Notes under the pieces: model-generated
The model's input: the letters and a program-made list of their open reading frames with translations, nothing else
Told to the model about the DNA's origin: nothing
Database searches by the model: none
Shown here: positions 26,359 through 35,783 of the stretch, in pieces
How the letters are laid out: each line of letters begins with the position of its first letter
Numbering within the stretch: position 1 is the stretch's first letter
Assembly: GCF_002118315.1 (NCBI RefSeq)
Contig: NZ_MTSZ01000001.1
Coordinates: forward strand, 310,001 to 374,000
Direction: 5' to 3'
DNA length: 64,000 bases
Source: Kiloniella majae
Lineage (GTDB): Bacteria; Pseudomonadota; Alphaproteobacteria; Kiloniellales; Kiloniellaceae
Program-made: the position numbers and the translations under genes

Positions 26359-26479
26359 GCTGTTCTCCGATTTTTACTCTTGCCCCCTCGAGAAAACTCA
26401 GAACACACTTCCTAAACTGTATAGGGAAGGGCTTTAAAAATGATGAAGAAATTTTCACCTTCTCATTTCGCCAATATCA

Positions 26480-27889
26480 TCACAGTTCCTTATACGTTTG
26501 CAGCGCTTTTTCCCTTGATGACTTTAGACTGGTAATCACGTCTGGATAGTCACGCCCCAGTTCTATACCAACGGTATCTAGCACATCTCGGGGCGTTTCC
26601 CATGGCGCAAAAATATAGCGTGTCGGTAACTTCGCAAGTTCGGGAACATACGTACAAATATAATCAGCCTCACCGTCAAATCGCTTACTCTGCGTGACAG
26701 GATTAAAAATCCGGAAATACGGGGCGGCATCGGCACCTGATCCAGCAACCCATTGCCAACTCGCACTGTTACTGGCCAGATCAGCATCAAGCAGCGTGTC
26801 CCAAAACCACCTTGCCCCTTCACGCCAATTTACCCCCAGATTTTTCGTCAGAAATGACGCAACAATCATTCGGACGCGATTATGCATATATCCCGTCTGC
26901 CAGAGTTCTCGCATGCCCGCATCGACAATGGGAACGCCGGTCATTCCCTGTTGCCACGCCTTCAGATCCTTTTCAGAACCGAACCATTCAAAATCATCAA
27001 ACTTGGACTGAAAATTTTCGTCAGGAAGTTTGGGGAAATGATAAAGCAAATAATATGAAAATTCCCGCCAGGCCAGCTCGGAACAAAAATGATCCCGATC
27101 CTCACTACTTTCCTGCTTCAGGATCAAATCCCAGGCATAATTCGGAGATATCTCGCCAAAGTGCAAATGAGGCGACAATCGGGATACACTTCTTTCAGAC
27201 GGGTAATCACGCCCTTTTTTATACCTGCTCAAACCATTTTCAATAAAGTCACCCAAAGCCGTATGGGCAGCCTTCTCCCCCATTACCCAATTGGCGCACA
27301 TCTTTGTCACCCACGTTTTTTCTCCGGGCAGCAAACCCAAATCTTTTAAACCTAGAGCGTTATGATCCTTCAAAGCCGTGATTTTTCCCGGTGTGGGAAC
27401 CGGTTTGGCCGGTAATGTGCTGGCCCGACACGCACGATAATAGGGCGTGAAAACTTTATAGGGCGTACCGTCTTTCTTTAAAACTTCCCACGGTTCCCAA
27501 AGCAGAGAACCGTTGAAACTCTTAACTTCGACATTTGCATCAGTCAGGGTTTGTTTGATCTTCGTATCACGTTTTATACGCCAAGGCTCATAGCACCTGT
27601 TCCAATATACCCCGTCTGCCCCAAGGCGTGCCGCCAGCTCTGGCAGTATTTTTTCTGCATCTCCCTTGTACAGAGAAAGCTTGCCATCCAGTGAATGATC
27701 CAGCTTTTCCAAGGAAGAATTCAGCCATACCCGACTGGCCGCACCCATTGCCCATTGCCCTGCATTTTCGTCATCCAGAATATAAACGGGATAAATATGC
27801 CCTGATTGGACCGCGGCACACAGCGCCGGATTATCTTCCAACCTAAGATCCTGGCGAAACCACAAAATCGATACTCTTTCAGAAGACAT
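26480..27889 (-). CDS. phrB: deoxyribodipyrimidine photolyase
   Basis: A 469-residue class I CPD photolyase that uses FADH and blue light to split cyclobutane pyrimidine dimers in DNA. The N-terminal antenna domain begins VSILWFRQDLRLEDNPAL. The FAD domain shows SRLSPHLHFGEISP, SELAWREFSYYLLYHFP, TGYMHNRVRMIVASFLTK and the ASWQWVAGSGADAAPYFRIF loop. The length is normal. The upstream region carries three 17-bp tandem repeats. It is followed on the same strand by an orphan histidine kinase. Confidence 0.96.
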   Translation of the reverse strand: MSSERVSILWFRQDLRLEDNPALCAAVQSGHIYPVYILDDENAGQWAMGAASRVWLNSSLEKLDHSLDGKLSLYKGDAEKILPELAARLGADGVYWNRCYEPWRIKRDTKIKQTLTDANVEVKSFNGSLLWEPWEVLKKDGTPYKVFTPYYRACRASTLPAKPVPTPGKITALKDHNALGLKDLGLLPGEKTWVTKMCANWVMGEKAAHTALGDFIENGLSRYKKGRDYPSERSVSRLSPHLHFGEISPNYAWDLILKQESSEDRDHFCSELAWREFSYYLLYHFPKLPDENFQSKFDDFEWFGSEKDLKAWQQGMTGVPIVDAGMRELWQTGYMHNRVRMIVASFLTKNLGVNWREGARWFWDTLLDADLASNSASWQWVAGSGADAAPYFRIFNPVTQSKRFDGEADYICTYVPELAKLPTRYIFAPWETPRDVLDTVGIELGRDYPDVITSLKSSREKALQTYKEL

Positions 27890-27936
27890 TAATTATCCAC
27901 TCTTGATGTATTTTGTTTTCGAACACCCAGCCCTAT

Positions 27937-27991
27937 GACATCGGATTAGCTGAGACATTAGATTACCTGGGACATTAGAATAAATGTCTCA
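27937..27991. repeat. three 17-bp tandem repeats upstream of phrB
   Basis: Units begin at 27937, 27954 and 27971: GACATCGGATTAGCTGA, GACATTAGATTACCTGG and GACATTAGAATAAATGT. An overlapping inverted repeat is formed by TGAGACATT (27951-27959) and AATGTCTCA (27983-27991). The cluster lies 48-100 bp upstream of the photolyase start and could be a regulator-binding array. Confidence 0.65.
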
Positions 27992-28129
27992 ATCTTTGCC
28001 CGATATAATATGCACAGTATAAAGCTGGCATTGTCTTCTTGCATACATGATATTTAAGTCTTGTTTATCAAGAGTCTATTAATGCTATTCAGATAATAGA
28101 TATAAGTATCGATCCATAACTCCAGACAC

Positions 28130-28154
28130 AAAAAAAGAGGAAGATTTCTCTTCC
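28130..28154 (-). terminator. terminator of the 28186 gene
   Basis: On the minus strand, GGAAGA, loop GAAA and TCTTCC are followed by TCTTTTTTTT. The short stem with a long T run lies 31 bp beyond the stop codon. Confidence 0.75.
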
Positions 28155-28185
28155 CCCAATAAAACAAATTGATTTGGAAATGCTT

Positions 28186-28467
28186 TTACTGCTTCTCTGC
28201 CCAGGCAATAAACTCATCGTACATGGTACAGGCTTTATCTGTATCACCATTACCCAAGGCGTTACCTGCTTCATTCAACTTAGTGGACTCAGCTGTAAAT
28301 TCATTTGCATCAACACCATTGCCAATCTTGGACGCAACCTGCTCCATTAGAGATGCAACCTTTTGCGTTTTCTCTGTCAGTTCGTCAGTAGAACACTCAG
28401 CATAGGCATAGCTTGATGTCATGCCAAGAAAAGCAGCCGTTGATAGTATTGCGATAAACTTCTTCAT
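28186..28467 (-). CDS. small secreted helical protein
   Basis: A 93-residue protein with a 24-residue signal peptide ending SSYAYA before ECS. The mature ~69 residues are helical and acidic, with two cysteines (near residues 25 and 83) that could form a disulfide: ECSTDELTEKTQKVASLMEQ and KACTMYDEFIAWAEK. The pattern resembles small periplasmic helical proteins of unknown function. Its own terminator and a promoter-like upstream region suggest a single-gene unit. Confidence 0.75.
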   Translation of the reverse strand: MKKFIAILSTAAFLGMTSSYAYAECSTDELTEKTQKVASLMEQVASKIGNGVDANEFTAESTKLNEAGNALGNGDTDKACTMYDEFIAWAEKQ

Positions 28468-28634
28468 TACTCATTCCTGTCTTTAATAAGTTGAGTTTTA
28501 TAAAACCGATTAATGTTTGCCATATATCTATGGCTGATACCCTTTGGTCCGTTATTACTTCATTTCTTTGCGTCGCCCCCTGACAAGATCAGAAATCTGA
28601 TACACAGAAATACTGAATTGAACATGATCAAAGA

Positions 28635-29054
28635 TCAGAGAAAGAACGTGCTTGCAACAAAGCCCCAAATGCCAAGTGCGATTGCTGCAAAACCAAGATT
28701 AATTTGATGTCCAACCAGCTTGTCTCGTAGTACATTCGCCTTGGATTGAAGTTCAGGATTTGATCCGGTTACATACTTGTTGATCAGACCAAAGCCCAGA
28801 AGGAACCCAAGGATCGCGGTAATGACAGAAACGGCCATCCAAGTTATCCACCAGATCGGAAAGGACGTTAACAAACCCATGTTCAAAAGTGCCTGGATGA
28901 TTCCCCAGACCCCCCATATACCAAAAATAACGCCGATAACGCCTTGGAATGGAACAATTCGGTCTAATATTTGCTGTGCTGCCGGTTGTTTTCTGACAAC
29001 AACCGGATAGGCCGCAAGCGCGCCTAAAATAATCAAACTAATGGCATAAAACAT
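28635..29054 (-). CDS. small four-helix membrane protein
   Basis: A 139-residue inner-membrane protein with four hydrophobic segments (about 2-18, 38-58, 66-92 and 115-138). A Gly-rich FQGVIGVIFGIWGVWGIIQAL helix and a C-terminal NLGFAAIALGIWGFVAS helix resemble each other, suggesting an internal repeat. It has no charged catalytic motif. The function is unknown; I do not recognise the family with confidence. Confidence 0.65.
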   Translation of the reverse strand: MFYAISLIILGALAAYPVVVRKQPAAQQILDRIVPFQGVIGVIFGIWGVWGIIQALLNMGLLTSFPIWWITWMAVSVITAILGFLLGFGLINKYVTGSNPELQSKANVLRDKLVGHQINLGFAAIALGIWGFVASTFFL

Positions 29055-29367
29055 ACTATGTAAACTCTCTTATCTGTTACAAAATCACAGTCATTGGCAC
29101 TAGCGGATAAGCCCATAAGAGATGCATTCAACCAAAATGCGCGCGCCCCTTTTTGACCAAGCTTATTCCTACAGCGAAATGCCTGAAATGTTCGCAAAGA
29201 TACTAAAATCATCGAGACAAAAGACGCATACCCCAAAGGGGGTACGCATTGTATTTTATTCACTAAATAAGGCCTCTTTTGAGCCTCTATCTCTTACTAT
29301 TCAATAAAACAGAAAAAAATGAGTGTCCCTGAACAATGTTTCCAACATTGCCTTTTAAAGAGAGATT
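29055..29367. other. intergenic region with several hairpins
   Basis: A hairpin at 29224-29249 (GCGTACCCC / GGGGTATGC on the minus strand, followed by CTTTTG) looks like a minus-strand terminator. Two more inverted repeats lie nearer the 29368 stop: CAATGTT/AACATTG at 29334-29350 and TTTTAAAGAGA/TCTCTTTAAAA at 29353-29384, which spans that stop codon. No gene is supported; a 76-codon open frame at 29033-29263 looks accidental. Confidence 0.55.
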
Positions 29368-29817
29368 TCAGGGTCTCTTTAAAATGGAGAGCACCATAAT
29401 CAACAAAGCGCCCAAACAGGCAAAAACCAGTATGTATCCGCTATTACTGATCAAGTACGAGATTAAAAAATCCCTCTCGTGGAAAGGAAAGGAATAGATG
29501 AAGAAGCCTCTGATTTTCATTATGACCAACATAAAGAAATAGCTACCACCAAAGACCATAGCACCAGCGACTAAAGCTTTCATACCAAAGCATGGTGTTT
29601 TCAAAAACTTAGGTAATACAAAGCTTCCTGAAAGCATTAAAATTGGAACAATCCAAAGATCCCATAACGAAAAGAGATCAATAAAACCGCGCTGCGGGAT
29701 ACTCTCCATGCTTAGAATAAACGCTCGCTCTGATAAATACTCCGGAATATGAATAAGGGCATAAATCCCGCAACCACCAAACAGGGTAAAAAGGCTAAGA
29801 TACAACCTGGAAACCAT
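29368..29817 (-). CDS. uncharacterised four-helix membrane protein
   Basis: A 149-residue inner-membrane protein with four hydrophobic stretches (about 3-22, 55-72, 83-102 and 125-145). The ATG at 29817 is chosen because the open frame upstream (to 29850) would run into the long terminator hairpin of the adhesin gene. Family and function are not recognised. It lies downstream of, and in line with, the giant secreted-protein gene but is separated from it by that terminator. Confidence 0.6.
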   Translation of the reverse strand: MVSRLYLSLFTLFGGCGIYALIHIPEYLSERAFILSMESIPQRGFIDLFSLWDLWIVPILMLSGSFVLPKFLKTPCFGMKALVAGAMVFGGSYFFMLVIMKIRGFFIYSFPFHERDFLISYLISNSGYILVFACLGALLIMVLSILKRP

Positions 29818-29835
29818 CGTAGTTTTCCCATACAG

Positions 29836-29875
29836 ACAAAGAGGAAACATTGAAAATCAATTGTTTCCTCTTTGT
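29836..29875 (-). terminator. terminator hairpin of the adhesin gene
   Basis: ACAAAGAGGAAACA (29836-29849) and TGTTTCCTCTTTGT (29862-29875) form a perfect 14-bp stem with a 12-base loop, 60 bp beyond the adhesin stop on the minus strand. The T run is interrupted. Confidence 0.75.
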
Positions 29876-29934
29876 ATTACTCGAATTAAATCACCTGTTT
29901 CAAACAACATCAACAGGATGAAAGATAACTACGA

Positions 29935-32900
29935 CTAATCTACGACCAGCGCCATCTGATCAAGAAGGTTATTAATAATCTGCACATCGGACAAACTACC
30001 TCCTTGCGTCAAATCAATGTCCTGTAACAAAATTTCTTTATCTGTTCCACTACCATCGCCATTAACATCAATCTCAATGCGCGTATCAGAACCCGATTGC
30101 GAAAAGTGCAAATACCGATCAAGATTTTCATTATTTTCTGCCGATAATAACTCTCCAAGATGAAGAGTATCTCCTTGGCCGATAGAAAAATCACCAATGA
30201 CATCGTTATCTGTTTCACCATTCCGGAAAATAAAGACATCAGCACCTTCCCCGCCAATTAAGGTATCTTCACCATGGCCACCTTCGATCAAGTCATTGGA
30301 CTTAGTACCTGTTAAGATATCATCTTCAGAACTTCCGATAATGTCCAGTCCAGGCGAGTTCCCGATAACAGAAACAGTAGTTGAGATCACATCACTATCT
30401 TCGGTTCCATCATTGACTGTTACTTCGATAGTACGGCTTGATTGAAGACCACTGATATCGGGGTTATCTGATGTACTGTGATAGTTAATGTGCTCAAGAA
30501 CAGCTTCATATTCAGACGCACTGGCGGCACCCGTCAGCATTAAAATACCACTGGAACTGTCATAGTTAATGTTAATGCCCGTCGGCAGGCTATAGCCACC
30601 AAAATCAAGCACATCACCAATAACAAAATCGGTTATGGTTACGGTTGCCGAGACAATGCTGTCCGCAGTATCAATATCTGTCAGTTCAAGATCGCTGAAA
30701 AGCACAACCGGATCACCGCCTTCGGTAAAAGCGTGATATGTCAAACCATCTTCGGTATTTTGGTAAGATCGCAAAGAACCATCTGCATTATAGGTTTTGC
30801 TGTAAATTTGCGTCCCCCTGCGCAGGATTACAACCCAGCCTCCATCTTCCAACCCGGCAACAGCCGCGATATCCTCATTAACATGGCCAAACATATGGTA
30901 GACAGTTATTTCATCCCCCTGTCGCGATCCATTTGCGTCAAACACCTGGCTTTTGATAAAGAAGCGCCCTGGTTCTGCAAAGTCAGACGCCCAGACGGCA
31001 ACCCATCCGCCATCGCTCAGCGACGTTGTTACAACACCTTCCTGATCACCAGCTGTCTCGCTATTGATCTGAAACTCTGTGCCACGGGGCGTACCATCCG
31101 GATTATAAGCCTGTCCAAAGATGCCGTTCCCGGAACCATCCTGATCATCACCGCCATGCCAGGTGACAACCCAGCTACCGTCTTTTAACCCGACCACTGA
31201 TGGTTTTCTCTGGGTTCCTTCCAGATGGCTGTTAACCAGCGTTGCCTCTGTCAGCGGATTACCCGCAGCATCGTATGCACGCATAAAAATGTTCGTCGAA
31301 GTTACATCTGTCGAATCACTCAGCTCGTGCCAGGTCACAACCCAGTTCCCATTTGCAAGTGTTGTCATTTCGGCATCAAGGTAGATATTAACGACATGCC
31401 TGTCGCTCACTTGAAACTCATCACCACGTGCCGTTCCATCAGAATTAAAAATACGCGCCTTAACATATGAGCCACTTGCTGTGCTGTGCCAACTTACGAC
31501 CCAACCACCGTCATTCAGAGCTGTAACTGTTGAGTTTCGCTCACTTCCATATTCAAGATCACTAATTTTAATGCTCTCATGTGCGGTTCCATCCGGATCA
31601 TACAATCGCCCATAAAGTTTATTAGGAAGTCCTTGACCACTTTTAGCATGCCAACTTACAAACCACCCACCATTAGGCAGACTTGTTACATCCGGATGAT
31701 GATACGAAAAATGCTCCTGCGGCGGAAAGACATCAAAATCATCACCCCGTGGACTTCCATCCGCATTAAAAACACGACCTTTCACATGCATAAATTCATC
31801 AGAATTTTCATCTTCTGGCTTACGATACATCCAGACAGATACCCACCCACCATCGGGCAAGTGACTAACGGATGGTTGATGCATATAATGGTTATGGTTG
31901 AAATCACTATTTACTCTGATCAGATCCCGTAAATTTGTGTGATCAATAATCTCCGGTGCATCATTACTGCCAGTAATGGTAATAACAACTTCCTGGATTA
32001 ACGGTGCCCCGTTTCCGTCTCGGATCGCAACCTCATAGGTTTGCGTCAGGGTCTCACCTTCGGCCAGATGATCCAGATCGGCATCATCGACAGTAAAGGT
32101 CCAGTTCACAACTTTATTGTCCTGATCCATTACGGGCGTAAACCGTCCCAGATAGTTCCCGCTTCCCTCACCAGCGGTGAATATTACCTGATGCTCATCT
32201 GACAAGTCATCATCGGTAAAATGAATACTGCCCTCTGTGCTCAGTTCGGTATTGTTTTCCCCTTGTTGCTGATCAGCAATCTCATCAATAGAACCACTTG
32301 TTTCCCCGGAAACAACAACCGGTTGATCATTAGCTCCCTCGATAGTGATAACAACATTTTCGGTTACACTGCCACCATTACCATCTTCGATAGTAACACG
32401 GTAAATTTGGGTTAAACTTTCTTCCCTCCCAAGGTAATTCAGGGCAGAATCCTCAACTGAGAAAGTCCAGTTTATCGTGCCATCAGACTGATTTAAAACA
32501 GGCGAAAAGCGTCCCAGATAATTTTCCTGATCCGCTGTAAATGTAATACGGTGATCATCAGTGATATCAGCATCAGAAAATGAGATAGTGCCCGTTGCAC
32601 GATGCTCTGTTTGGTTTTCACCAATTGCACCGTCACGCATTTCTGTAACAGTTCCCTCAGACGCCTCGGACGTGATAACTGGTGCGTCATTTGTTCCGTG
32701 AAGAGTGATCATCACGTCCTGTTGGGTCGTACCACTATGCCCATCGTCAACCGTAACTGTATAAACCTGTGTAAGACTTTCCCCGGCGGCTAAATGATTT
32801 ACCGCAGAATCAGCAACAGTAAATGACCAGTTTATGGTTTTATTTTCCTGATCCAGAACAGGACGAAATTCGCCAAGGTACCTTTCACCATTGGCTTCAA

Positions 32901-34074
32901 AGCGAACGGAATGTGTGTCAATCAGATCCACATCTTCAAAAATAATCAGCCCTTCACTTCGAAGAATTTCGTCATCTTGCCCCGCATCTAATTCAATCAC
33001 TTCACCCTGCTCTGTCGCAGAAGTAATAATTGGCCCATCATTACTTCCGGTCAGATTAATGGTCACTTGCTCAGTCGCAACACCACCATTGCCGTCATCT
33101 ATGACAACAGTATAACGTTGCGAAATTGTTTGCCCTTCAGCAAGAAAATCAAGATCAGCATCTGCCACTTCAAACAACCACTCAACAACCTTCAGACTGG
33201 GTTCAAGCTCTGCAATAACCTGCCTTATTGTGCCCACATAATTACTGCCTTCAGGCGTAAGAGTTGCCGTATGGACATCCTCTAAATCCGGATCGATAAA
33301 AATAGCCCCTCCATGCGTGGAATGCGTGTAGTTGTTTTCACCGTCCACACCATCCATGATCTCCAGAGGGAATTGATCTTCATTCCATCCTGTTTTCAAG
33401 ATCACAGGGGTCTTATTATTATTTATCGGTGCTGGCTGGACAAAAACTTCCGTGTCACTGTCATCGTTATCTCCATTCGCAATTTGCAACGAAGGTCTTG
33501 CACTATCACTCTGCAGAGCGCCCTCAGTCTCAAGCATCCCGAGAAGTTCTCCGGTATCATCTTGATACTGACTCCCACCACCGCTTTGAACATTTATTTG
33601 CCCATCGGGTCCAGCAGCGGTTTCGAAAGCATTATCACCATTTTCAAATGCTAGTACCTGTGAAATCAATTCATCAGATGACACCTCAACGCCGTTGATA
33701 ATCAAAACTGGCGCATTTTCGGTATTTGCTTGATCAACGAGATCAAGGAAAACAACCCGGCTCTGTTCCGCACTAGTCTCGCCTCCAATATCGCCCATGG
33801 ACAAAACAAGATTTCCGTCCTCTAGAGAGAGAGTTACGCGAGACATATCCAAGTTAAGAGCAGTTTTTTGGCCCAACGCTAGTGTATATTCAATTGTTTG
33901 ACCAGCTTGTTCAGGAAAGCTGATAACAACAGAATCTCCCTGCCCGACAAGATAATCCCGACCTTCTGAACTGGTAACAACGCCTACCGTTTCTCCAGCT
34001 ATTCCGCCAAGAACAATCTCTGGACTATTTTCTGCAGTTTTTGCTTCGGCAATTTGCCCGCTTTTCATTGACAT
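29935..34074 (-). CDS. giant secreted VCBS-repeat / beta-propeller / RTX protein
   Basis: A 1379-residue acidic protein with almost no cysteine, probably exported by type I secretion. Residues 1-150 form a beta-rich N-terminal module. Four VCBS units of ~120 residues follow, ending at GSNDGP (343), GTNDAP (461), GANDQP (581) and GSNDAP (703). About 725-1110 carries seven repeats of the form GGWVVSWH...YDPDGT, fitting a seven-bladed propeller. A cadherin-like module (about 1120-1230) and an RTX tail (GGHGEDTLIGGEGADVFIF) precede the C-terminal secretion region. GAGGAAAA precedes the ATG. No transporter genes are adjacent. Likely role: adhesion, matrix or calcium-dependent surface contact. Confidence 0.9.
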   Translation of the reverse strand: MSMKSGQIAEAKTAENSPEIVLGGIAGETVGVVTSSEGRDYLVGQGDSVVISFPEQAGQTIEYTLALGQKTALNLDMSRVTLSLEDGNLVLSMGDIGGETSAEQSRVVFLDLVDQANTENAPVLIINGVEVSSDELISQVLAFENGDNAFETAAGPDGQINVQSGGGSQYQDDTGELLGMLETEGALQSDSARPSLQIANGDNDDSDTEVFVQPAPINNNKTPVILKTGWNEDQFPLEIMDGVDGENNYTHSTHGGAIFIDPDLEDVHTATLTPEGSNYVGTIRQVIAELEPSLKVVEWLFEVADADLDFLAEGQTISQRYTVVIDDGNGGVATEQVTINLTGSNDGPIITSATEQGEVIELDAGQDDEILRSEGLIIFEDVDLIDTHSVRFEANGERYLGEFRPVLDQENKTINWSFTVADSAVNHLAAGESLTQVYTVTVDDGHSGTTQQDVMITLHGTNDAPVITSEASEGTVTEMRDGAIGENQTEHRATGTISFSDADITDDHRITFTADQENYLGRFSPVLNQSDGTINWTFSVEDSALNYLGREESLTQIYRVTIEDGNGGSVTENVVITIEGANDQPVVVSGETSGSIDEIADQQQGENNTELSTEGSIHFTDDDLSDEHQVIFTAGEGSGNYLGRFTPVMDQDNKVVNWTFTVDDADLDHLAEGETLTQTYEVAIRDGNGAPLIQEVVITITGSNDAPEIIDHTNLRDLIRVNSDFNHNHYMHQPSVSHLPDGGWVSVWMYRKPEDENSDEFMHVKGRVFNADGSPRGDDFDVFPPQEHFSYHHPDVTSLPNGGWFVSWHAKSGQGLPNKLYGRLYDPDGTAHESIKISDLEYGSERNSTVTALNDGGWVVSWHSTASGSYVKARIFNSDGTARGDEFQVSDRHVVNIYLDAEMTTLANGNWVVTWHELSDSTDVTSTNIFMRAYDAAGNPLTEATLVNSHLEGTQRKPSVVGLKDGSWVVTWHGGDDQDGSGNGIFGQAYNPDGTPRGTEFQINSETAGDQEGVVTTSLSDGGWVAVWASDFAEPGRFFIKSQVFDANGSRQGDEITVYHMFGHVNEDIAAVAGLEDGGWVVILRRGTQIYSKTYNADGSLRSYQNTEDGLTYHAFTEGGDPVVLFSDLELTDIDTADSIVSATVTITDFVIGDVLDFGGYSLPTGININYDSSSGILMLTGAASASEYEAVLEHINYHSTSDNPDISGLQSSRTIEVTVNDGTEDSDVISTTVSVIGNSPGLDIIGSSEDDILTGTKSNDLIEGGHGEDTLIGGEGADVFIFRNGETDNDVIGDFSIGQGDTLHLGELLSAENNENLDRYLHFSQSGSDTRIEIDVNGDGSGTDKEILLQDIDLTQGGSLSDVQIINNLLDQMALVVD

Positions 34075-34679
34075 CAATTTTCCTCACACAAACATGAATT
34101 CACGAATACAAGCAACCTGTCCCGAACGCAGTCATGCAGACGGAAATAGACAAGTGAACAAAGCATTGAGCAAGAATATGTTTCCGGCACCTTCACCGGC
34201 GCCTTCATTGCTCAACCTTCCTGATGGAGACAATAGACAAGGGCAATGGGGGCGTCATACCGCATTTGAGGTAGCAAAAAATTTCAATTAAGTAAAAAAT
34301 GCATACTTGGCTTTTAACATTACAGAGCCAACAAATACATATCCTATAAATAATTGATAAATAACAATTAATATAACAAATTTTCGATTAATTTTATCTT
34401 TATTTGCCTAACATAGCTGGATTGAACCGAGCACATGGCTGAAACCTTACGTCTCATCACTACTCTCAAGCCCTACAGTTGAGAAACCGACACCTAAAAC
34501 AGGCTCTTCTTCCCTCATATGAGGTATGACGCGTGATAACTACTTCGGTAAATTATTTCTGTCCAAGACCTTAGTCACAATCAACCTGATTGTCTGAAGG
34601 GTCTAATAATAGCTATGGCTGATTTTTTACAGCAATCCCTTTATTACAAATGCATAAACAACACAGGAAACAGGTCGTC
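34075..34679. other. long AT-rich intergenic region upstream of the adhesin and of the secreted trio
   Basis: This ~600-bp region must hold divergent promoters for the adhesin (minus) and the exported trio (plus). It is strongly AT-rich between about 34290 and 34420. A 22-codon frame at 34615-34683 (MADFLQQSLYYK...) overlaps the next start as GTGA, but its nearest AAGGG is 13 bases away. A 65-codon frame at 34094-34291 has no coding character. I see no other structure. Confidence 0.4.
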
Positions 34680-35741
34680 GTGAGAAATAAAATTGCACCA
34701 GTAGCCTCATACCCAAGAACTTCATGCCCAACAACCTCACACATGGATAGATATTCTTCAGAGGTTACCCTCTTTACTTCACTGACATTAATCGCTTCAT
34801 TTGGTATCGCCATGAGTATTACAACACCAACTCATGCAGAGGATGCCTGGTGTGGCTGGTCCAATACCGAAATACAGGAAAGTGGCATTAATCAGAATAG
34901 CAGTTGCCGCATTGATACAGCCAAGGGCGAGTTAGTATTGGTCGAAGGAACAAAAAAATACAACGTTGGTATAACTAACTGGTTTTCGGGTGCAGAAAAT
35001 CCTCATGCAGGTGCCCAATTGAACGAATGCAGAGGACCAAAACGAAAGGTTCTGTCTGGCGACACACTATTAACGGCACCCAAAATGCGATGGATCTGCT
35101 CAAAGTTAAAATCAGGGGATCACATCATGCTCGACAAAAAAAGTATGAAAGCTACTTTACATTGTGACCAGTATGTTGCTCAAAACATTACCTTGGAAGC
35201 TGAAGGCCAAACCAAGACCTGTACCATCCCTCCCATATTACAGGAATTACCTGCTCATCTCAAAAAAGCTAATTCCTGGTATGGCTTGACACAAGATGAC
35301 ATGGAAAAGAAGCAAATCCAACGGGATAGTTCTTGCGAAGTAACAACTGACGATCAGACCTATCCGGAAAAGCTACAGTTTGCTTTTATCTGGGGCAAAA
35401 GCTCTTGCCATGCACTCAACTACTATTCCGATAAACATAGCTGTGGCTGGTTTGCACATAATCAGAGGTTAAGCGGAAAAAGAAAGTCGGATTATCTTTA
35501 TGTTCCAAAGCTTGCCGAAGTATGCAAGGGCAAAGCCAACGAAGAAGTATTGGTGACAGAACCTTTCTGGCGAAAAGATCACAAATCCACGCCGGGTATG
35601 GGCGAAATGAATGGCTATGTTCAGTGTGAAAATGGTCAGGCCAAGAATGTCAGGCTTGAGGTCAAGCCATTGGTCGGAGAAATGGCCGCTAAAACCTGCG
35701 CCATCCCTCAAGCTTTACTAGATGATAAACCAGATATCTAA
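34680..35741 (+). CDS. exported protein with two homologous Cys-rich domains
   Basis: A 353-residue exported protein. A hydrophobic VTLFTSLTLIASFGIAM segment and a THA cleavage site before EDAW indicate a signal peptide. The mature part is an internal duplication: each half has W-x-G, SSC, a central Cys pair around LSG..., then LHCDQYVAQNITLE or VQCENGQAKNVRLE, and ends KTCTIP or KTCAIP. About five cysteines per half suggest disulfides. The GTG at 34680 has AGGAAA nine bases upstream; an ATG at 34743 without a site would shorten the signal n-region. I do not recognise the family. It heads a three-gene run. Confidence 0.7.
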   Translation: MRNKIAPVASYPRTSCPTTSHMDRYSSEVTLFTSLTLIASFGIAMSITTPTHAEDAWCGWSNTEIQESGINQNSSCRIDTAKGELVLVEGTKKYNVGITNWFSGAENPHAGAQLNECRGPKRKVLSGDTLLTAPKMRWICSKLKSGDHIMLDKKSMKATLHCDQYVAQNITLEAEGQTKTCTIPPILQELPAHLKKANSWYGLTQDDMEKKQIQRDSSCEVTTDDQTYPEKLQFAFIWGKSSCHALNYYSDKHSCGWFAHNQRLSGKRKSDYLYVPKLAEVCKGKANEEVLVTEPFWRKDHKSTPGMGEMNGYVQCENGQAKNVRLEVKPLVGEMAAKTCAIPQALLDDKPDI

Positions 35742-35783
35742 TCTGATTACAGGTAAGGTCATGGCAAAAGGAAAAGAAGACAA

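Noticed and set aside
29033-29263. Possible 76-residue protein
   Set aside because: It has no ribosome-binding site, overlaps the 28635 gene start and covers a terminator hairpin.
34094-34291. 65-codon frame upstream of the adhesin
   Set aside because: It has no ribosome-binding site and random composition, and it lies in the divergent promoter region.
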